A DNA stretch of 8,374 nucleotides from an uncultured candidate division Zixibacteria bacterium (GCA_913009765.1 CAJVYT010000180.1:1-8374), one strand, 5' to 3'; shown: positions 1-5,687, counted from the stretch's first letter. Translations and numbers: made by a program. Notes: generated by a model from the letters alone, not told the origin.

Positions 1-104
1 GGAGGGGCTATGGCAGCAGTATCACGTTGAGTAGGGCCAAGTCGATGTAACGTTAAGCGTAAAAGAAAAATTATTTTTTATCTTTTTCATATTTTTTTTT
101 TTTT
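1..104. other. Probable non-genomic read-off sequence next to an adapter
   Basis: This stretch holds no gene I can support. It ends in a run of 13 T (92-104) directly before the P5 adapter. Read on the minus strand, it is adapter complement, then 13 A, then A-rich sequence that degrades into mixed sequence. Illumina reads that run past a short insert and the adapter look like this, because flow-cell P5 oligos carry an oligo-T spacer. I infer that it is sequencing artefact rather than chromosome. A chimeric genomic fragment cannot be fully excluded. Confidence 0.75.
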
Positions 105-162
105 AATGATACGGCGACCACCGAGATCTACACTCTTTCCCTACACGACGCTCTTCCGATCT
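105..162 (+). other. Illumina P5 / TruSeq universal adapter (contamination)
   Basis: The 58 bases match the Illumina P5 plus read-1 adapter exactly, as I know it. They begin AATGATACGGCGACCACCGA and end with GACGCTCTTCCGATCT at 162. Translated from 106, the adapter gives the peptide MIRRPPRSTLFPYTTLFRS, a known artefact at the N-terminus of many database proteins. Genomic sequence should resume at 163. The adapter is in frame with the downstream peptidase gene by chance, which creates a false start codon at 106. Confidence 0.98.
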
Positions 163-1458
163 AAAAATGTTTTTAATATGATAGAAAGTGCCGATTTAAA
201 ACTTGGAACTGTAATTGACGATGACGGCAATCCAATAGAACTTACTTGGGGAAGATATTCCAGAATTATGGAAGAAAGTTCTCGTGAAGTTCGCAAAGCA
301 GCCAATGACACCGTACAGGCTCAATATCTCAAATATATCAATGCCCTAGCGGCGACCTTGGGAGGCTCTGTAAAAAAAGATTTATTCTTTGCAAAAGCCC
401 GTGGATATAAAGATTGTCTTGAATTCTCTTTAGCGGGTGGAAATATTCCGACCGATGTATATTATTCTCTTATCAAAGCGGTTAACGCCAATCTGGAACC
501 ACTTCATAAACTGACCCGTTTGCGTAAAAAGATTTTAAAAGTTGACACTCTGTATAGTTATGATATGTCGGTTCCGTTAGGTCCAAAATCCTCTAAAGAA
601 TATTCTTATGAAGAAGCTCAAAAAATGCTTTTTGAAGGATTAAAACCTCTCGGAAAAAAATATCTCAAAGATTTCAAAAAAGGATTTAAAGGCGGCTGGA
701 TTGATGTCTACGAAACCGAAGGAAAAGGTACTGGTGCATACAATTGGGGAACTTACTCATCGCATCCATATATTCTTACGAATTTTACAGGACGTTTAGA
801 TGATGTCTTTACGCTTGCCCATGAGATGGGACATGCGATGAACAGTTATTATACCAACCGCAATGAACCATACACATATTCCGGTCATGCACTTTTCACA
901 GCCGAGGTTGCCTCGACCTGTAACGAAGCGGTGCTTATGAAATACATGCTGAAGAATGCAAAATCTAAAGAAGAAAAAATTGTTCTTTTAAATCATTATA
1001 TCAATCAAATCAAAGGAACATTTTTTGTGCAGGTGATGTTTGCTGAATTTGAACTTGCTATTCATAATCGTATTGAAAGTGGCGGAGCAGTATCTGTTGA
1101 TTATTTTAGAAAAACGTATAGAGAGATATTTCAAAAATATTACGGACCTGACTTAGTCATAGGTGAATACAATGATATGTCCGGTATGAAAATTTCACAT
1201 TTCTATCGTCAATATTATGTCTACCAATATGCCACCTGTTATGCTGCCGCTCAAATGCTGTCGCAGAGGATTTTAGACGGTGAAAAAGGTATTCTCGATA
1301 CATATTATAAATTCTTGGAAACAGGACAATCAGCGTATCCGGTTGATATTTTAAAAGCTGCCGGTGTTGATCTGACCAAATCAGATGCTGTCGACCGTAC
1401 TCTTGCTCTGTTTAGTGAACTTGTTGATGAGTTAGAACGTCTCTTGGATGAAAAATAA
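163..1458 (+). CDS. pepF: Oligoendopeptidase F, M3B family, 5'-truncated
   Basis: This is the C-terminal 431 residues of a cytoplasmic zinc metallopeptidase that cuts short peptides. The zinc site is plain: HEMGH is encoded at 820-834 (two His ligands and the catalytic Glu). The third ligand, a Glu 24 residues after the second His, is at 904-906 in the context AEVASTCNE. Near the C-terminus, the segment HFYRQYYVYQYAT (from 1198) matches the conserved substrate-side tract of PepF/M3B enzymes. The first native residues (NVFNMIESADLKLG) correspond to the middle of the N-terminal region, so about 150-170 residues of a roughly 600-residue protein are missing. The loss is caused by the adapter junction at 162/163, not by a biological deletion. 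The apparent ATG at 106 lies in the adapter and must not be used. A hairpin element and a terminator follow. The family call is secure; the exact substrate range is not visible. Confidence 0.93.
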   Translation, partial: KNVFNMIESADLKLGTVIDDDGNPIELTWGRYSRIMEESSREVRKAANDTVQAQYLKYINALAATLGGSVKKDLFFAKARGYKDCLEFSLAGGNIPTDVYYSLIKAVNANLEPLHKLTRLRKKILKVDTLYSYDMSVPLGPKSSKEYSYEEAQKMLFEGLKPLGKKYLKDFKKGFKGGWIDVYETEGKGTGAYNWGTYSSHPYILTNFTGRLDDVFTLAHEMGHAMNSYYTNRNEPYTYSGHALFTAEVASTCNEAVLMKYMLKNAKSKEEKIVLLNHYINQIKGTFFVQVMFAEFELAIHNRIESGGAVSVDYFRKTYREIFQKYYGPDLVIGEYNDMSGMKISHFYRQYYVYQYATCYAAAQMLSQRILDGEKGILDTYYKFLETGQSAYPVDILKAAGVDLTKSDAVDRTLALFSELVDELERLLDEK

Positions 1459-1466
1459 TTTCAACT

Positions 1467-1573
1467 AATGTGGTCGGACATTCTTGCCCGACAAATGGAC
1501 TACTTAAGCAGTCAGGAACCCTTTCCTGACTGTTTAATCGTCGGGGAATTTGCATAGCGAATGAACCAACATT
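1467..1573. repeat. Composite palindromic intergenic element
   Basis: This is about 107 bases of nested inverted repeats just after pepF. The centre is a 14-bp stem, 1504-1517 with 1524-1537 (one G-T wobble), around the loop accctt. To its left is a small hairpin, gtcggaca/tgcccgac (1473-1492, one mismatch). The cccgac of that hairpin (1487-1492) can also pair with gtcggg at 1540-1545. Outer flanks aatgtggt (1467-1474) and accaacatt (1565-1573) are complementary apart from one bulged base. The word ggtcggacattc (1472-1483) recurs at 2987-2998. It looks like a dispersed palindromic repeat rather than a protein-coding segment. Its function is unknown. Confidence 0.7.
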
Positions 1574-1576
1574 TTT

Positions 1577-1608
1577 AAAGACCTGTAATTTTTATTACAG
1601 GGCTTTTT
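1577..1608 (+). terminator. Rho-independent terminator downstream of pepF
   Basis: An 8-bp perfect stem cctgtaat/attacagg (1582-1589 with 1594-1601) has the loop tttt. Beyond one A-G mismatch it extends by aaag/cttt, and it runs into five T at 1604-1608. It lies about 120 bases after the pepF stop and ahead of the ferritin gene, so it would separate their transcripts. Confidence 0.7.
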
Positions 1609-1749
1609 ATAATAGAAAATGAAAGTTGTTTTCAACTACATAAGATTTTCAAAATTATTGCTTGTTTTTTGGCACATTTTTTAGAAATTACTGTTCAAGA
1701 AGAAGAACGACTAACGTAATATTTTAAAATAAGTAATAGGAGTTTTATT

Positions 1750-2253
1750 ATGATGATTTCACAAAAAATGGCTGATGCTATTAACGAGCAAATAAAAAAC
1801 GAATTTTATTCTGCATGGCTTTATTTGGCAATGGCATTTAAAACTGAAGAAATGAGTTTGAAAGTTTTTGCCGAATGGTTTAGACAACAGGAATCAGAAG
1901 AAAGAATGCACGCTATGAAAATGTGCAACTATTTATCAGACCAGGGTGCTGAAGTGCATCTTTCTGCTTTAGACCAACCTAAATTTGATGGCAGTTCTAT
2001 TGGTGCTATGATTGATGAAACAGTCAAGCATGAAAAATTTATCACCGAATGTATAAGTAATTTAGTCGATGTTGCTAAAAGTGAAAATGACAATGCAACT
2101 TTCAACTTCTTGCAATGGTATGTTGAAGAACAAGTCGAAGAAGTAGCCTCGGTTACTGAACTTGCCGATTTGGTGAAATTAGCAGGACCACATCAACTGC
2201 TTATGCTTGAAAATAGAATGAAAGAGAAAATTGTTCAGCGTACCGCTGAATAG
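1750..2253 (+). CDS. ftnA: Bacterial non-heme ferritin
   Basis: This encodes a complete 167-residue ferritin, the usual length for FtnA. Such proteins assemble into a 24-mer cytoplasmic cage that oxidises Fe(II) and stores it as a ferric mineral. All expected di-iron ferroxidase residues are visible, each one position later than in E. coli FtnA: Glu18, Tyr25, Glu51, His54, Glu95, Glu127, Gln128 and Glu131, with Trp123 also kept. The sequence lacks a signal peptide and the heme-ligand pattern of bacterioferritin. The start at 1750 is supported by AGGAG at 1738-1742 with a 7-base spacer; the second ATG at 1753 is less well placed. The gene stands alone between terminators at 1577-1608 and 2273-2301. 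No convincing Fur or PerR operator was found directly upstream. The family and function calls are firm. Confidence 0.96.
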   Translation: MMISQKMADAINEQIKNEFYSAWLYLAMAFKTEEMSLKVFAEWFRQQESEERMHAMKMCNYLSDQGAEVHLSALDQPKFDGSSIGAMIDETVKHEKFITECISNLVDVAKSENDNATFNFLQWYVEEQVEEVASVTELADLVKLAGPHQLLMLENRMKEKIVQRTAE

Positions 2254-2272
2254 ACTGCATCATAAAATTAGA

Positions 2273-2301
2273 AGGCTGTCGTTTTACGGCAGCCTTTTTT
2301 T
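2273..2301 (+). terminator. Rho-independent terminator of ftnA
   Basis: A 9-bp stem aggctgtcg/cggcagcct (2273-2281 with 2287-2295, one G-T pair) encloses the loop tttta and is followed by seven T (2295-2301). It begins 20 bases after the ferritin stop codon. It is a textbook intrinsic terminator. Confidence 0.9.
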
Positions 2302-2366
2302 AGTTATAATAAAAAGGAATCACAATTTTTAACTACTTCAAATTCAAAAATGCACTATATTGGTTG

Positions 2367-2963
2367 ATGAAAAAATTTCTGTTTTTTCTTATTTTATTAT
2401 TTTCACTGTCGATTGCTGTATCCGCATGTGATGAAACAGTTACAATAGATACTGTCAAATATGCAATTGATGATGTTTGGTGCGGTAAAAAAGTAGATAC
2501 AACTCTCATAGCAAAGTATGAAGACCTCGCCCGTATTCCTGATTCACTTTGTTTTAAAGACTACAAAATATATATTCGAACTTCAGCAAAAGAGGCATTT
2601 ATCAAAATGGCTCAAGCAGCATTAAAAGATTCTGTTTTCTTTACAGCAAAATCGGGCTTTCGCTCCCCCGGCTACCAAGCACGGATGATTAAAAGACGGC
2701 TCAAAGAGGGAAAGACATTTGTCGAGATAATTCGCTTTGTTGCTCCTCCGGGGTATAGTGGACACTCTACCGGCTATGCTTTAGATCTCGCTACTGGAAC
2801 ATACCCGTTTGCAAAATCTAAAGCGTATTCATGGCTTTTAGAACATGCTGTTTCATTTAAGTTTATCGAGACATATCCCAAAGGTAATGCAACTCTTAAA
2901 ACATGGGAACCATGGCACTGGGAATTTGTCGGCGATACCGATTCTACATCAATAAATTTTTAG
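2367..2963 (+). CDS. M15-family D,D-carboxypeptidase (VanY-like), putative lipoprotein
   Basis: A 198-residue exported zinc peptidase that probably trims the terminal D-Ala from peptidoglycan stem peptides. The core follows the VanY/M15B pattern: SGFRSPGYQ (residues 96-104, substrate-binding Arg99), then GYSGHSTGYALDL with zinc ligands His133 and Asp140, then EPWHWEFVG with catalytic Glu181 and zinc ligand His184. The N-terminus MKKFLFFLILLFSLSIAVSAC is a signal peptide with a lipobox-like VSAC, so Cys21 may be lipidated; the next residue is Asp. Cleavage as an ordinary Sec signal is the alternative. Cys39 and Cys62 could form a disulfide outside the cytoplasm. I start at ATG 2367; a TTG directly before it (2364) would add one residue. 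Neither has a recognisable Shine-Dalgarno sequence. No vanH/A/X or two-component genes adjoin, so this is probably a housekeeping cell-wall enzyme rather than a glycopeptide-resistance gene. Confidence 0.88.
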   Translation: MKKFLFFLILLFSLSIAVSACDETVTIDTVKYAIDDVWCGKKVDTTLIAKYEDLARIPDSLCFKDYKIYIRTSAKEAFIKMAQAALKDSVFFTAKSGFRSPGYQARMIKRRLKEGKTFVEIIRFVAPPGYSGHSTGYALDLATGTYPFAKSKAYSWLLEHAVSFKFIETYPKGNATLKTWEPWHWEFVGDTDSTSINF

Positions 2964-2982
2964 GAATGATAATCATATCAAT

Positions 2983-3083
2983 GGCAGGTCGGACATTCAT
3001 GTTTATCCTATCTGCTTCTTAATATACTGCCTGTTTTATCTGAGCTTATCAAAAAAAATGTAGCGACAGGGCATTTCCTTGTT
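2983..3083. repeat. Degenerate copies of intergenic hairpin repeats
   Basis: The gap between the M15 peptidase and yihY holds two degenerate repeat pieces. The word ggtcggacattc at 2987-2998 copies 1472-1483, but its second palindromic arm has decayed. At 3065-3083, gacaggg/ccttgtt forms a 7-bp hairpin with two G-T pairs. Its left half, gacagggcatt, recurs at 4094-4104, where the palindrome is perfect. No small gene is evident here. Confidence 0.55.
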
Positions 3084-3151
3084 TAAATATACACTATTTT
3101 TTGATTATTTTTACATTTGCCTATTTCATAAACTCCTATATATTTATCACT

Positions 3152-4081
3152 ATGAGTAACTTTATGCGAAAATATGCCAAGAAATTCTGGAAATCATTTT
3201 CCTATTATATTTTAGGATTATATCACCGAATTGACCGACATCATATCTTTTTGATGTCTGCCGGTGTCGCATTCACAATGTTTGTCTGTATTATTCCGCT
3301 TCTTTTAATAGTATTTTTTGTACTGAGCAATATTGTGGCACGTCCGGAAATTATTAATGAGATAAATGCGATGATTGACAGGTTTATCCCATACCCGGAA
3401 TATGCCGAGATGGTAAAAAATGAAATCGTTCTCAAATTAGTAACACTAACCAACTTTAATAGAATTGTCGGGTTGATTGGTGTTTTTGGAGTTATCTTTA
3501 CCGGAAGTTCGCTGTTTAGCTCGATACGTACGGTATTAAATAAAATTTTTCATCCATATTATATCGAAAAATTCCTTTTGGAAAAACTGTATGATTTTGT
3601 GCTAATTGCAATAGTTCTTATACTTTTTTGGGGAACGATTTTTATTCTTCCCGTCGTGAATACAGTTTTGAATTTAGCAAACAGCGTAGCTTGGCTTGAG
3701 AAAATTGGAGCCGGAGCATTAAAACCGTTATTGGTTCAATCCGTTTCAGTTTTTGTAACATTTTCTATGTTCTTTATAGTTTTTTGGCTGATACCATTAA
3801 GCAGAACAAAAATACGTATTGTGTTGGTCAGTTCAATTACAGCAACAGTTTTTTGGCGAATAGCTGAATTTCTTTTTGGATTTTATCTCAGCCACGTTGT
3901 CACTTTGCAGTATCTGTATGGTGTTTATGCCTTTTTGGTGATAGTAGCATTTTGGATTTACTATGCGGCGTTTTCGATGTTTGTTGCCGCAGAAATCGGA
4001 CAGCTTTATTTTGAACGATGGCAAACAGAGAAAGAGAAGCATAAAAGTATTTTCTTCAATGACGACTTAGAACCAAAATAG
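3152..4081 (+). CDS. yihY: YihY/BrkB-family (UPF0761) inner-membrane protein
   Basis: A polytopic membrane protein of 309 residues from this start. The family was once annotated as ribonuclease BN by error, and its biochemical role is still unsettled. About six membrane segments are visible at residues 32-62, 104-126, 147-171, 193-216, 221-245 and 255-283. Family features are the first segment with its Ala-Gly-rich start and Pro (SAGVAFTMFVCIIPLLL), the SSIRTVLNKIF tract after segment 2, and the last segment YGVYAFLVIVAFWIYYAAFSMFVAAEIGQ. A basic N-terminus and a charged C-tail suggest both ends are cytoplasmic. The open frame extends upstream to a TTG at 3101, but that adds a hydrophobic stretch not expected in the family. 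ATG 3152 or ATG 3164 is more likely; the latter has a weak TGAG 7 bases upstream. No strong ribosome binding site decides between them. Confidence 0.87.
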   Translation: MSNFMRKYAKKFWKSFSYYILGLYHRIDRHHIFLMSAGVAFTMFVCIIPLLLIVFFVLSNIVARPEIINEINAMIDRFIPYPEYAEMVKNEIVLKLVTLTNFNRIVGLIGVFGVIFTGSSLFSSIRTVLNKIFHPYYIEKFLLEKLYDFVLIAIVLILFWGTIFILPVVNTVLNLANSVAWLEKIGAGALKPLLVQSVSVFVTFSMFFIVFWLIPLSRTKIRIVLVSSITATVFWRIAEFLFGFYLSHVVTLQYLYGVYAFLVIVAFWIYYAAFSMFVAAEIGQLYFERWQTEKEKHKSIFFNDDLEPK

Positions 4082-4093
4082 GGAATTTGTAAT

Positions 4094-4112
4094 GACAGGG
4101 CATTGCCCTGTC
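4094..4112. repeat. Perfect intergenic hairpin, gacagggc type
   Basis: gacagggc (4094-4101) and gccctgtc (4105-4112) form a perfect 8-bp stem with the loop att. It starts 13 bases after the yihY stop. The word gacagggcatt is shared with the degenerate hairpin at 3065-3083. No T-tract follows, so it is not a classical terminator on the + strand. Confidence 0.7.
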
Positions 4113-4133
4113 TAAAAGATTTTGTAGGTCGAA

Positions 4134-4199
4134 ACCCCTGTGGTTTCGACAAAACAGTTTTTGTAGGTCGGGATCCCTGTGATCCCGACTTCAATGGCT
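4134..4199. repeat. Tandem pair of hairpins with compensatory stem changes
   Basis: Two related palindromes sit 39 bases apart, each introduced by tttgtaggtcg. Copy 1 is gtcgaaacc/ggtttcgac (4138-4146 with 4152-4160). Copy 2 is gtcgggatc/gatcccgac (4177-4185 with 4191-4199). Both have perfect 9-bp stems and the identical loop cctgt. The inner stem bases differ on both arms in a matched way, so pairing is preserved while sequence changes. They lie between convergent genes (yihY and the gene ending at 4239) and could act as a bidirectional transcript end or as a mobile palindromic repeat. The next bases to 4238 show nothing further. Confidence 0.8.
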
Positions 4200-4238
4200 T
4201 AGACCCTTTAGTGGTTCTGCCAGTTTTTATCAATAGTA

Positions 4239-4796
4239 TTACTCATCAACCCATTGAATGATATTATCTACGGTTTTACTCTTTTGAATATGAAGTATTG
4301 CATCTGAGTTTGTGGTAACAGCTTTTAAAATTCCATTCCCGATTTTAGTTCCTCCATCTCCTGGATAAACATCAATCCCGTATGGTACTGACAATCCTGT
4401 ATCAGTTATCTCACAGTAGCTAAGAATACCACTTGCTGCACTCATATGCCAATATGTCCAAATACGAGGATATTTATAATGTCTTTCAATCGCTATTGTA
4501 TGAGGAGAACCACCAATCCTTCCAACTTTATAAAATTGTGTATTACTATCTTTTAAATATACAGTAAACCCGATACCACCGGTTCCGTATGTTGATATGT
4601 CATCAGATAGAGCCATATCTTCCAGACCATCAAAGTTAAAATCCCCAAGTATACGAAGACGCTCTCCACTTGTATAAGGTTCTTTTTTTAGTGGTATTTG
4701 TGATGGATCATCAATAAGGTTTTTTGAATAGGTAATTGATATTACACAATAAAATATTGTTACAATTATAGGAATTATATAATTATTTTTATACAT
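4239..4796 (-). CDS. Hypothetical exported protein with FG-GAP/EF-hand-like Ca2+-binding motif
   Basis: I do not recognise this 185-residue protein as a named family. Residues 1-24 (MYKNNYIIPIIVTIFYCVISITYS) form a signal peptide or N-terminal anchor without a proper lipobox. The mature part opens with RLRILGDFNFDGLEDMALSD (residues 46-65). Its Asp52, Asn54, Asp56, Gly57 and Asp60 make a DxNxDGxxD calcium-binding loop typical of FG-GAP/VCBS integrin-like repeats. The rest is rich in aromatic and Gly residues and probably beta-stranded, with one motif copy only, so it is not a full propeller. The start is well supported: AGGAG on the minus strand (4803-4807) lies 6 bases before ATG at 4796. 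A likely promoter lies just upstream. The next gene on the same strand is 242 bases away and also encodes a small exported protein. A periplasmic or surface location is an inference. Confidence 0.75.
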   Translation of the reverse strand: MYKNNYIIPIIVTIFYCVISITYSKNLIDDPSQIPLKKEPYTSGERLRILGDFNFDGLEDMALSDDISTYGTGGIGFTVYLKDSNTQFYKVGRIGGSPHTIAIERHYKYPRIWTYWHMSAASGILSYCEITDTGLSVPYGIDVYPGDGGTKIGNGILKAVTTNSDAILHIQKSKTVDNIIQWVDE

Positions 4797-4831
4797 GATT
4801 TTCTCCTATTCTAATTTATTTATATCAATAT

Positions 4832-4861
4832 ATTATATGGTTAAGCCAGGGGTTAGTTCAA
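4832..4861 (-). promoter_or_regulatory. Sigma-70-type promoter for the 4239-4796 gene
   Basis: On the minus strand, TTGAAC (4856-4861) and a perfect TATAAT (4832-4837) are 18 bases apart. Transcription would begin near 4825 and give a leader of about 30 bases containing the AGGAG site at 4803-4807. This fits independent expression of the gene. Confidence 0.5.
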
Positions 4862-4875
4862 TAACATTTTAGGTT

Positions 4876-4916
4876 ATGTCAGTTCCTTATTCGCTTTGCG
4901 AATTGAGAACTGACAT
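4876..4916. repeat. Long two-part hairpin in intergenic region
   Basis: atgtcagttc (4876-4885) pairs perfectly with gaactgacat (4907-4916), a 10-bp outer stem. After a small internal loop, attcgc (4889-4894) pairs with gcgaat (4898-4903) around ttt. The inner word attcgctttgcgaat resembles the complement of ttgcatagcgaat in the 1467-1573 element (attcgctatgcaa). It lies between two same-strand genes, has no T-run on either side, and sits upstream of the promoter at 4832-4861. Confidence 0.7.
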
Positions 4917-4933
4917 CATATTGTTAGTTCACA

Positions 4934-4951
4934 ATTTTGATTAATCAAAAT
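4934..4951. repeat. Perfect 18-bp palindrome
   Basis: attttgattaatcaaaat is a perfect inverted repeat with no loop. That is the form of a dimeric regulator operator rather than an RNA hairpin. It is 73 bases upstream of the -35 box at 4856-4861. No regulator gene is nearby, so a role as operator is only a possibility. Confidence 0.45.
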
Positions 4952-5038
4952 CAGGCACTAATGAAACAAGGAAGTTATGTCGGGTTTCTCACAATTATAA
5001 TTTTTTAGAATCGGAACTACGAGCTTGAAATATTCCCC

Positions 5039-5548
5039 CTACTTCACACGCCAGAGATTAAATACCGCTTTGTCATATACATCACCGTCAGGCTGGGTAA
5101 TCAAAAGTTTAAACTCAATTGTATCTTTAGCAACTTGGTCGATAACCAATTCATATTTGTCTTTCCCACGCATCCGTTCGCCTTTGATGATATTATCTTT
5201 ACGGATGCCATAATACAACGCATGTTTGTTGCGGTTATCCCACACCTCCCATGATACCGAATCGGTCACAGGGTCGATATACAGATACCCTGAATCATTA
5301 TATGTAAACATAAACTTTTCGCCGCTGAGTGAAGTCCGTAGTTTTTTGGATTTTTTATCATAGACAAATGTCGCTTTACCGTCGATACCGACTTTTGTAT
5401 GTACCCCCGGTAAAAGAAATGCTCCATTGCCTTCCCATGTTCCGTCCAATTGTGACAGTTCAATTTTCTTAATCTCACCGGCATTGAGAAATGAACTCAT
5501 TAAAAGTATTGATACAATAATAGACAGCAGTTTTATATTTTTTAGCAT
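5039..5548 (-). CDS. Hypothetical exported protein, possibly lipocalin-like beta-barrel
   Basis: A 169-residue protein that I cannot assign to a named family. Residues 1-23 form a clear Sec signal peptide (MLKNIKLLSIIVSILLMSSFLNA) with likely cleavage after Ala23, before GEI. The mature part starts with LSQLDGTWEGNGAFLLPG (31-48), then alternating polar and hydrophobic strands to the end at LWRVK. The L-x-GTW-x-G opening and the single-domain beta pattern suggest a small lipocalin- or DUF1579-like barrel. This is a fold guess, not a family match. There are no cysteines, so neither a lipidated Cys nor disulfides. AAGGA (minus strand, 5556-5560) is 7 bases before ATG 5548 and fixes the start. 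A possible promoter lies at 5574-5602. The gene is divergent from gyrA and 242 bases from the next minus-strand gene, so co-transcription is uncertain. Confidence 0.72.
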   Translation of the reverse strand: MLKNIKLLSIIVSILLMSSFLNAGEIKKIELSQLDGTWEGNGAFLLPGVHTKVGIDGKATFVYDKKSKKLRTSLSGEKFMFTYNDSGYLYIDPVTDSVSWEVWDNRNKHALYYGIRKDNIIKGERMRGKDKYELVIDQVAKDTIEFKLLITQPDGDVYDKAVFNLWRVK

Positions 5549-5573
5549 ATAATTTTCCTTTGTTAGTTATACA

Positions 5574-5602
5574 TATATATCAAATTAAAGCTCGAAACTC
5601 AA
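5574..5602 (-). promoter_or_regulatory. Possible promoter for the 5039-5548 gene
   Basis: On the minus strand, TTGAGT (5597-5602) and TATATA (5574-5579) are separated by 17 bases, each with four of six consensus bases. The resulting leader would carry the AAGGA site at 5556-5560. The region is very AT-rich, so chance matches are likely. Confidence 0.3.
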
Positions 5603-5687
5603 TGAGAAATACAATAATAAATTGTTAAAACATAAAAAGAATTCAACAATCAAAATATTCTCGTAAGTTGTTGTTATACAGTTAAAT

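Noticed and set aside
106..162. Open frame start with an unusual Arg/Pro-rich N-terminal peptide on the peptidase
   Set aside because: It is the translation of the Illumina adapter, not a novel leader or fusion.
1669..1686. Sigma-54-like promoter (TGGCAC) upstream of ftnA
   Set aside because: The -24 half matches, but the required GC of the -12 element is absent at the right spacing (TTAG instead of TTGC).
1699..1722. Possible -35/-10 pair (TTCAAG, TAATAT) for ftnA
   Set aside because: Only three and four of six bases match, in very AT-rich DNA. Too weak to annotate.
2305..2310. Perfect TATAAT before the carboxypeptidase gene
   Set aside because: It lies at the tail of the ftnA terminator and has no -35 box at 16-18 bases. 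Likely chance in AT-rich sequence, though it remains possible.
2367..2963. Glycopeptide-resistance vanY
   Set aside because: The fold matches, but no other van genes or sensor-regulator pair are nearby, and M15 D,D-carboxypeptidases are common housekeeping enzymes.
3101..3151. N-terminal extension of yihY from a TTG start
   Set aside because: It adds a hydrophobic stretch unlike YihY family N-termini and has no ribosome binding site. ATG 3152 or 3164 is preferred.
4081..5038. CRISPR array suggested by repeated palindromes
   Set aside because: The units differ in sequence, spacing is irregular and there are no cas genes. These are separate hairpin repeats.
5025..5213. Small plus-strand open frame of 62 residues
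   Set aside because: It is antisense to the exported protein at 5039-5548, which has a signal peptide and a good ribosome binding site.
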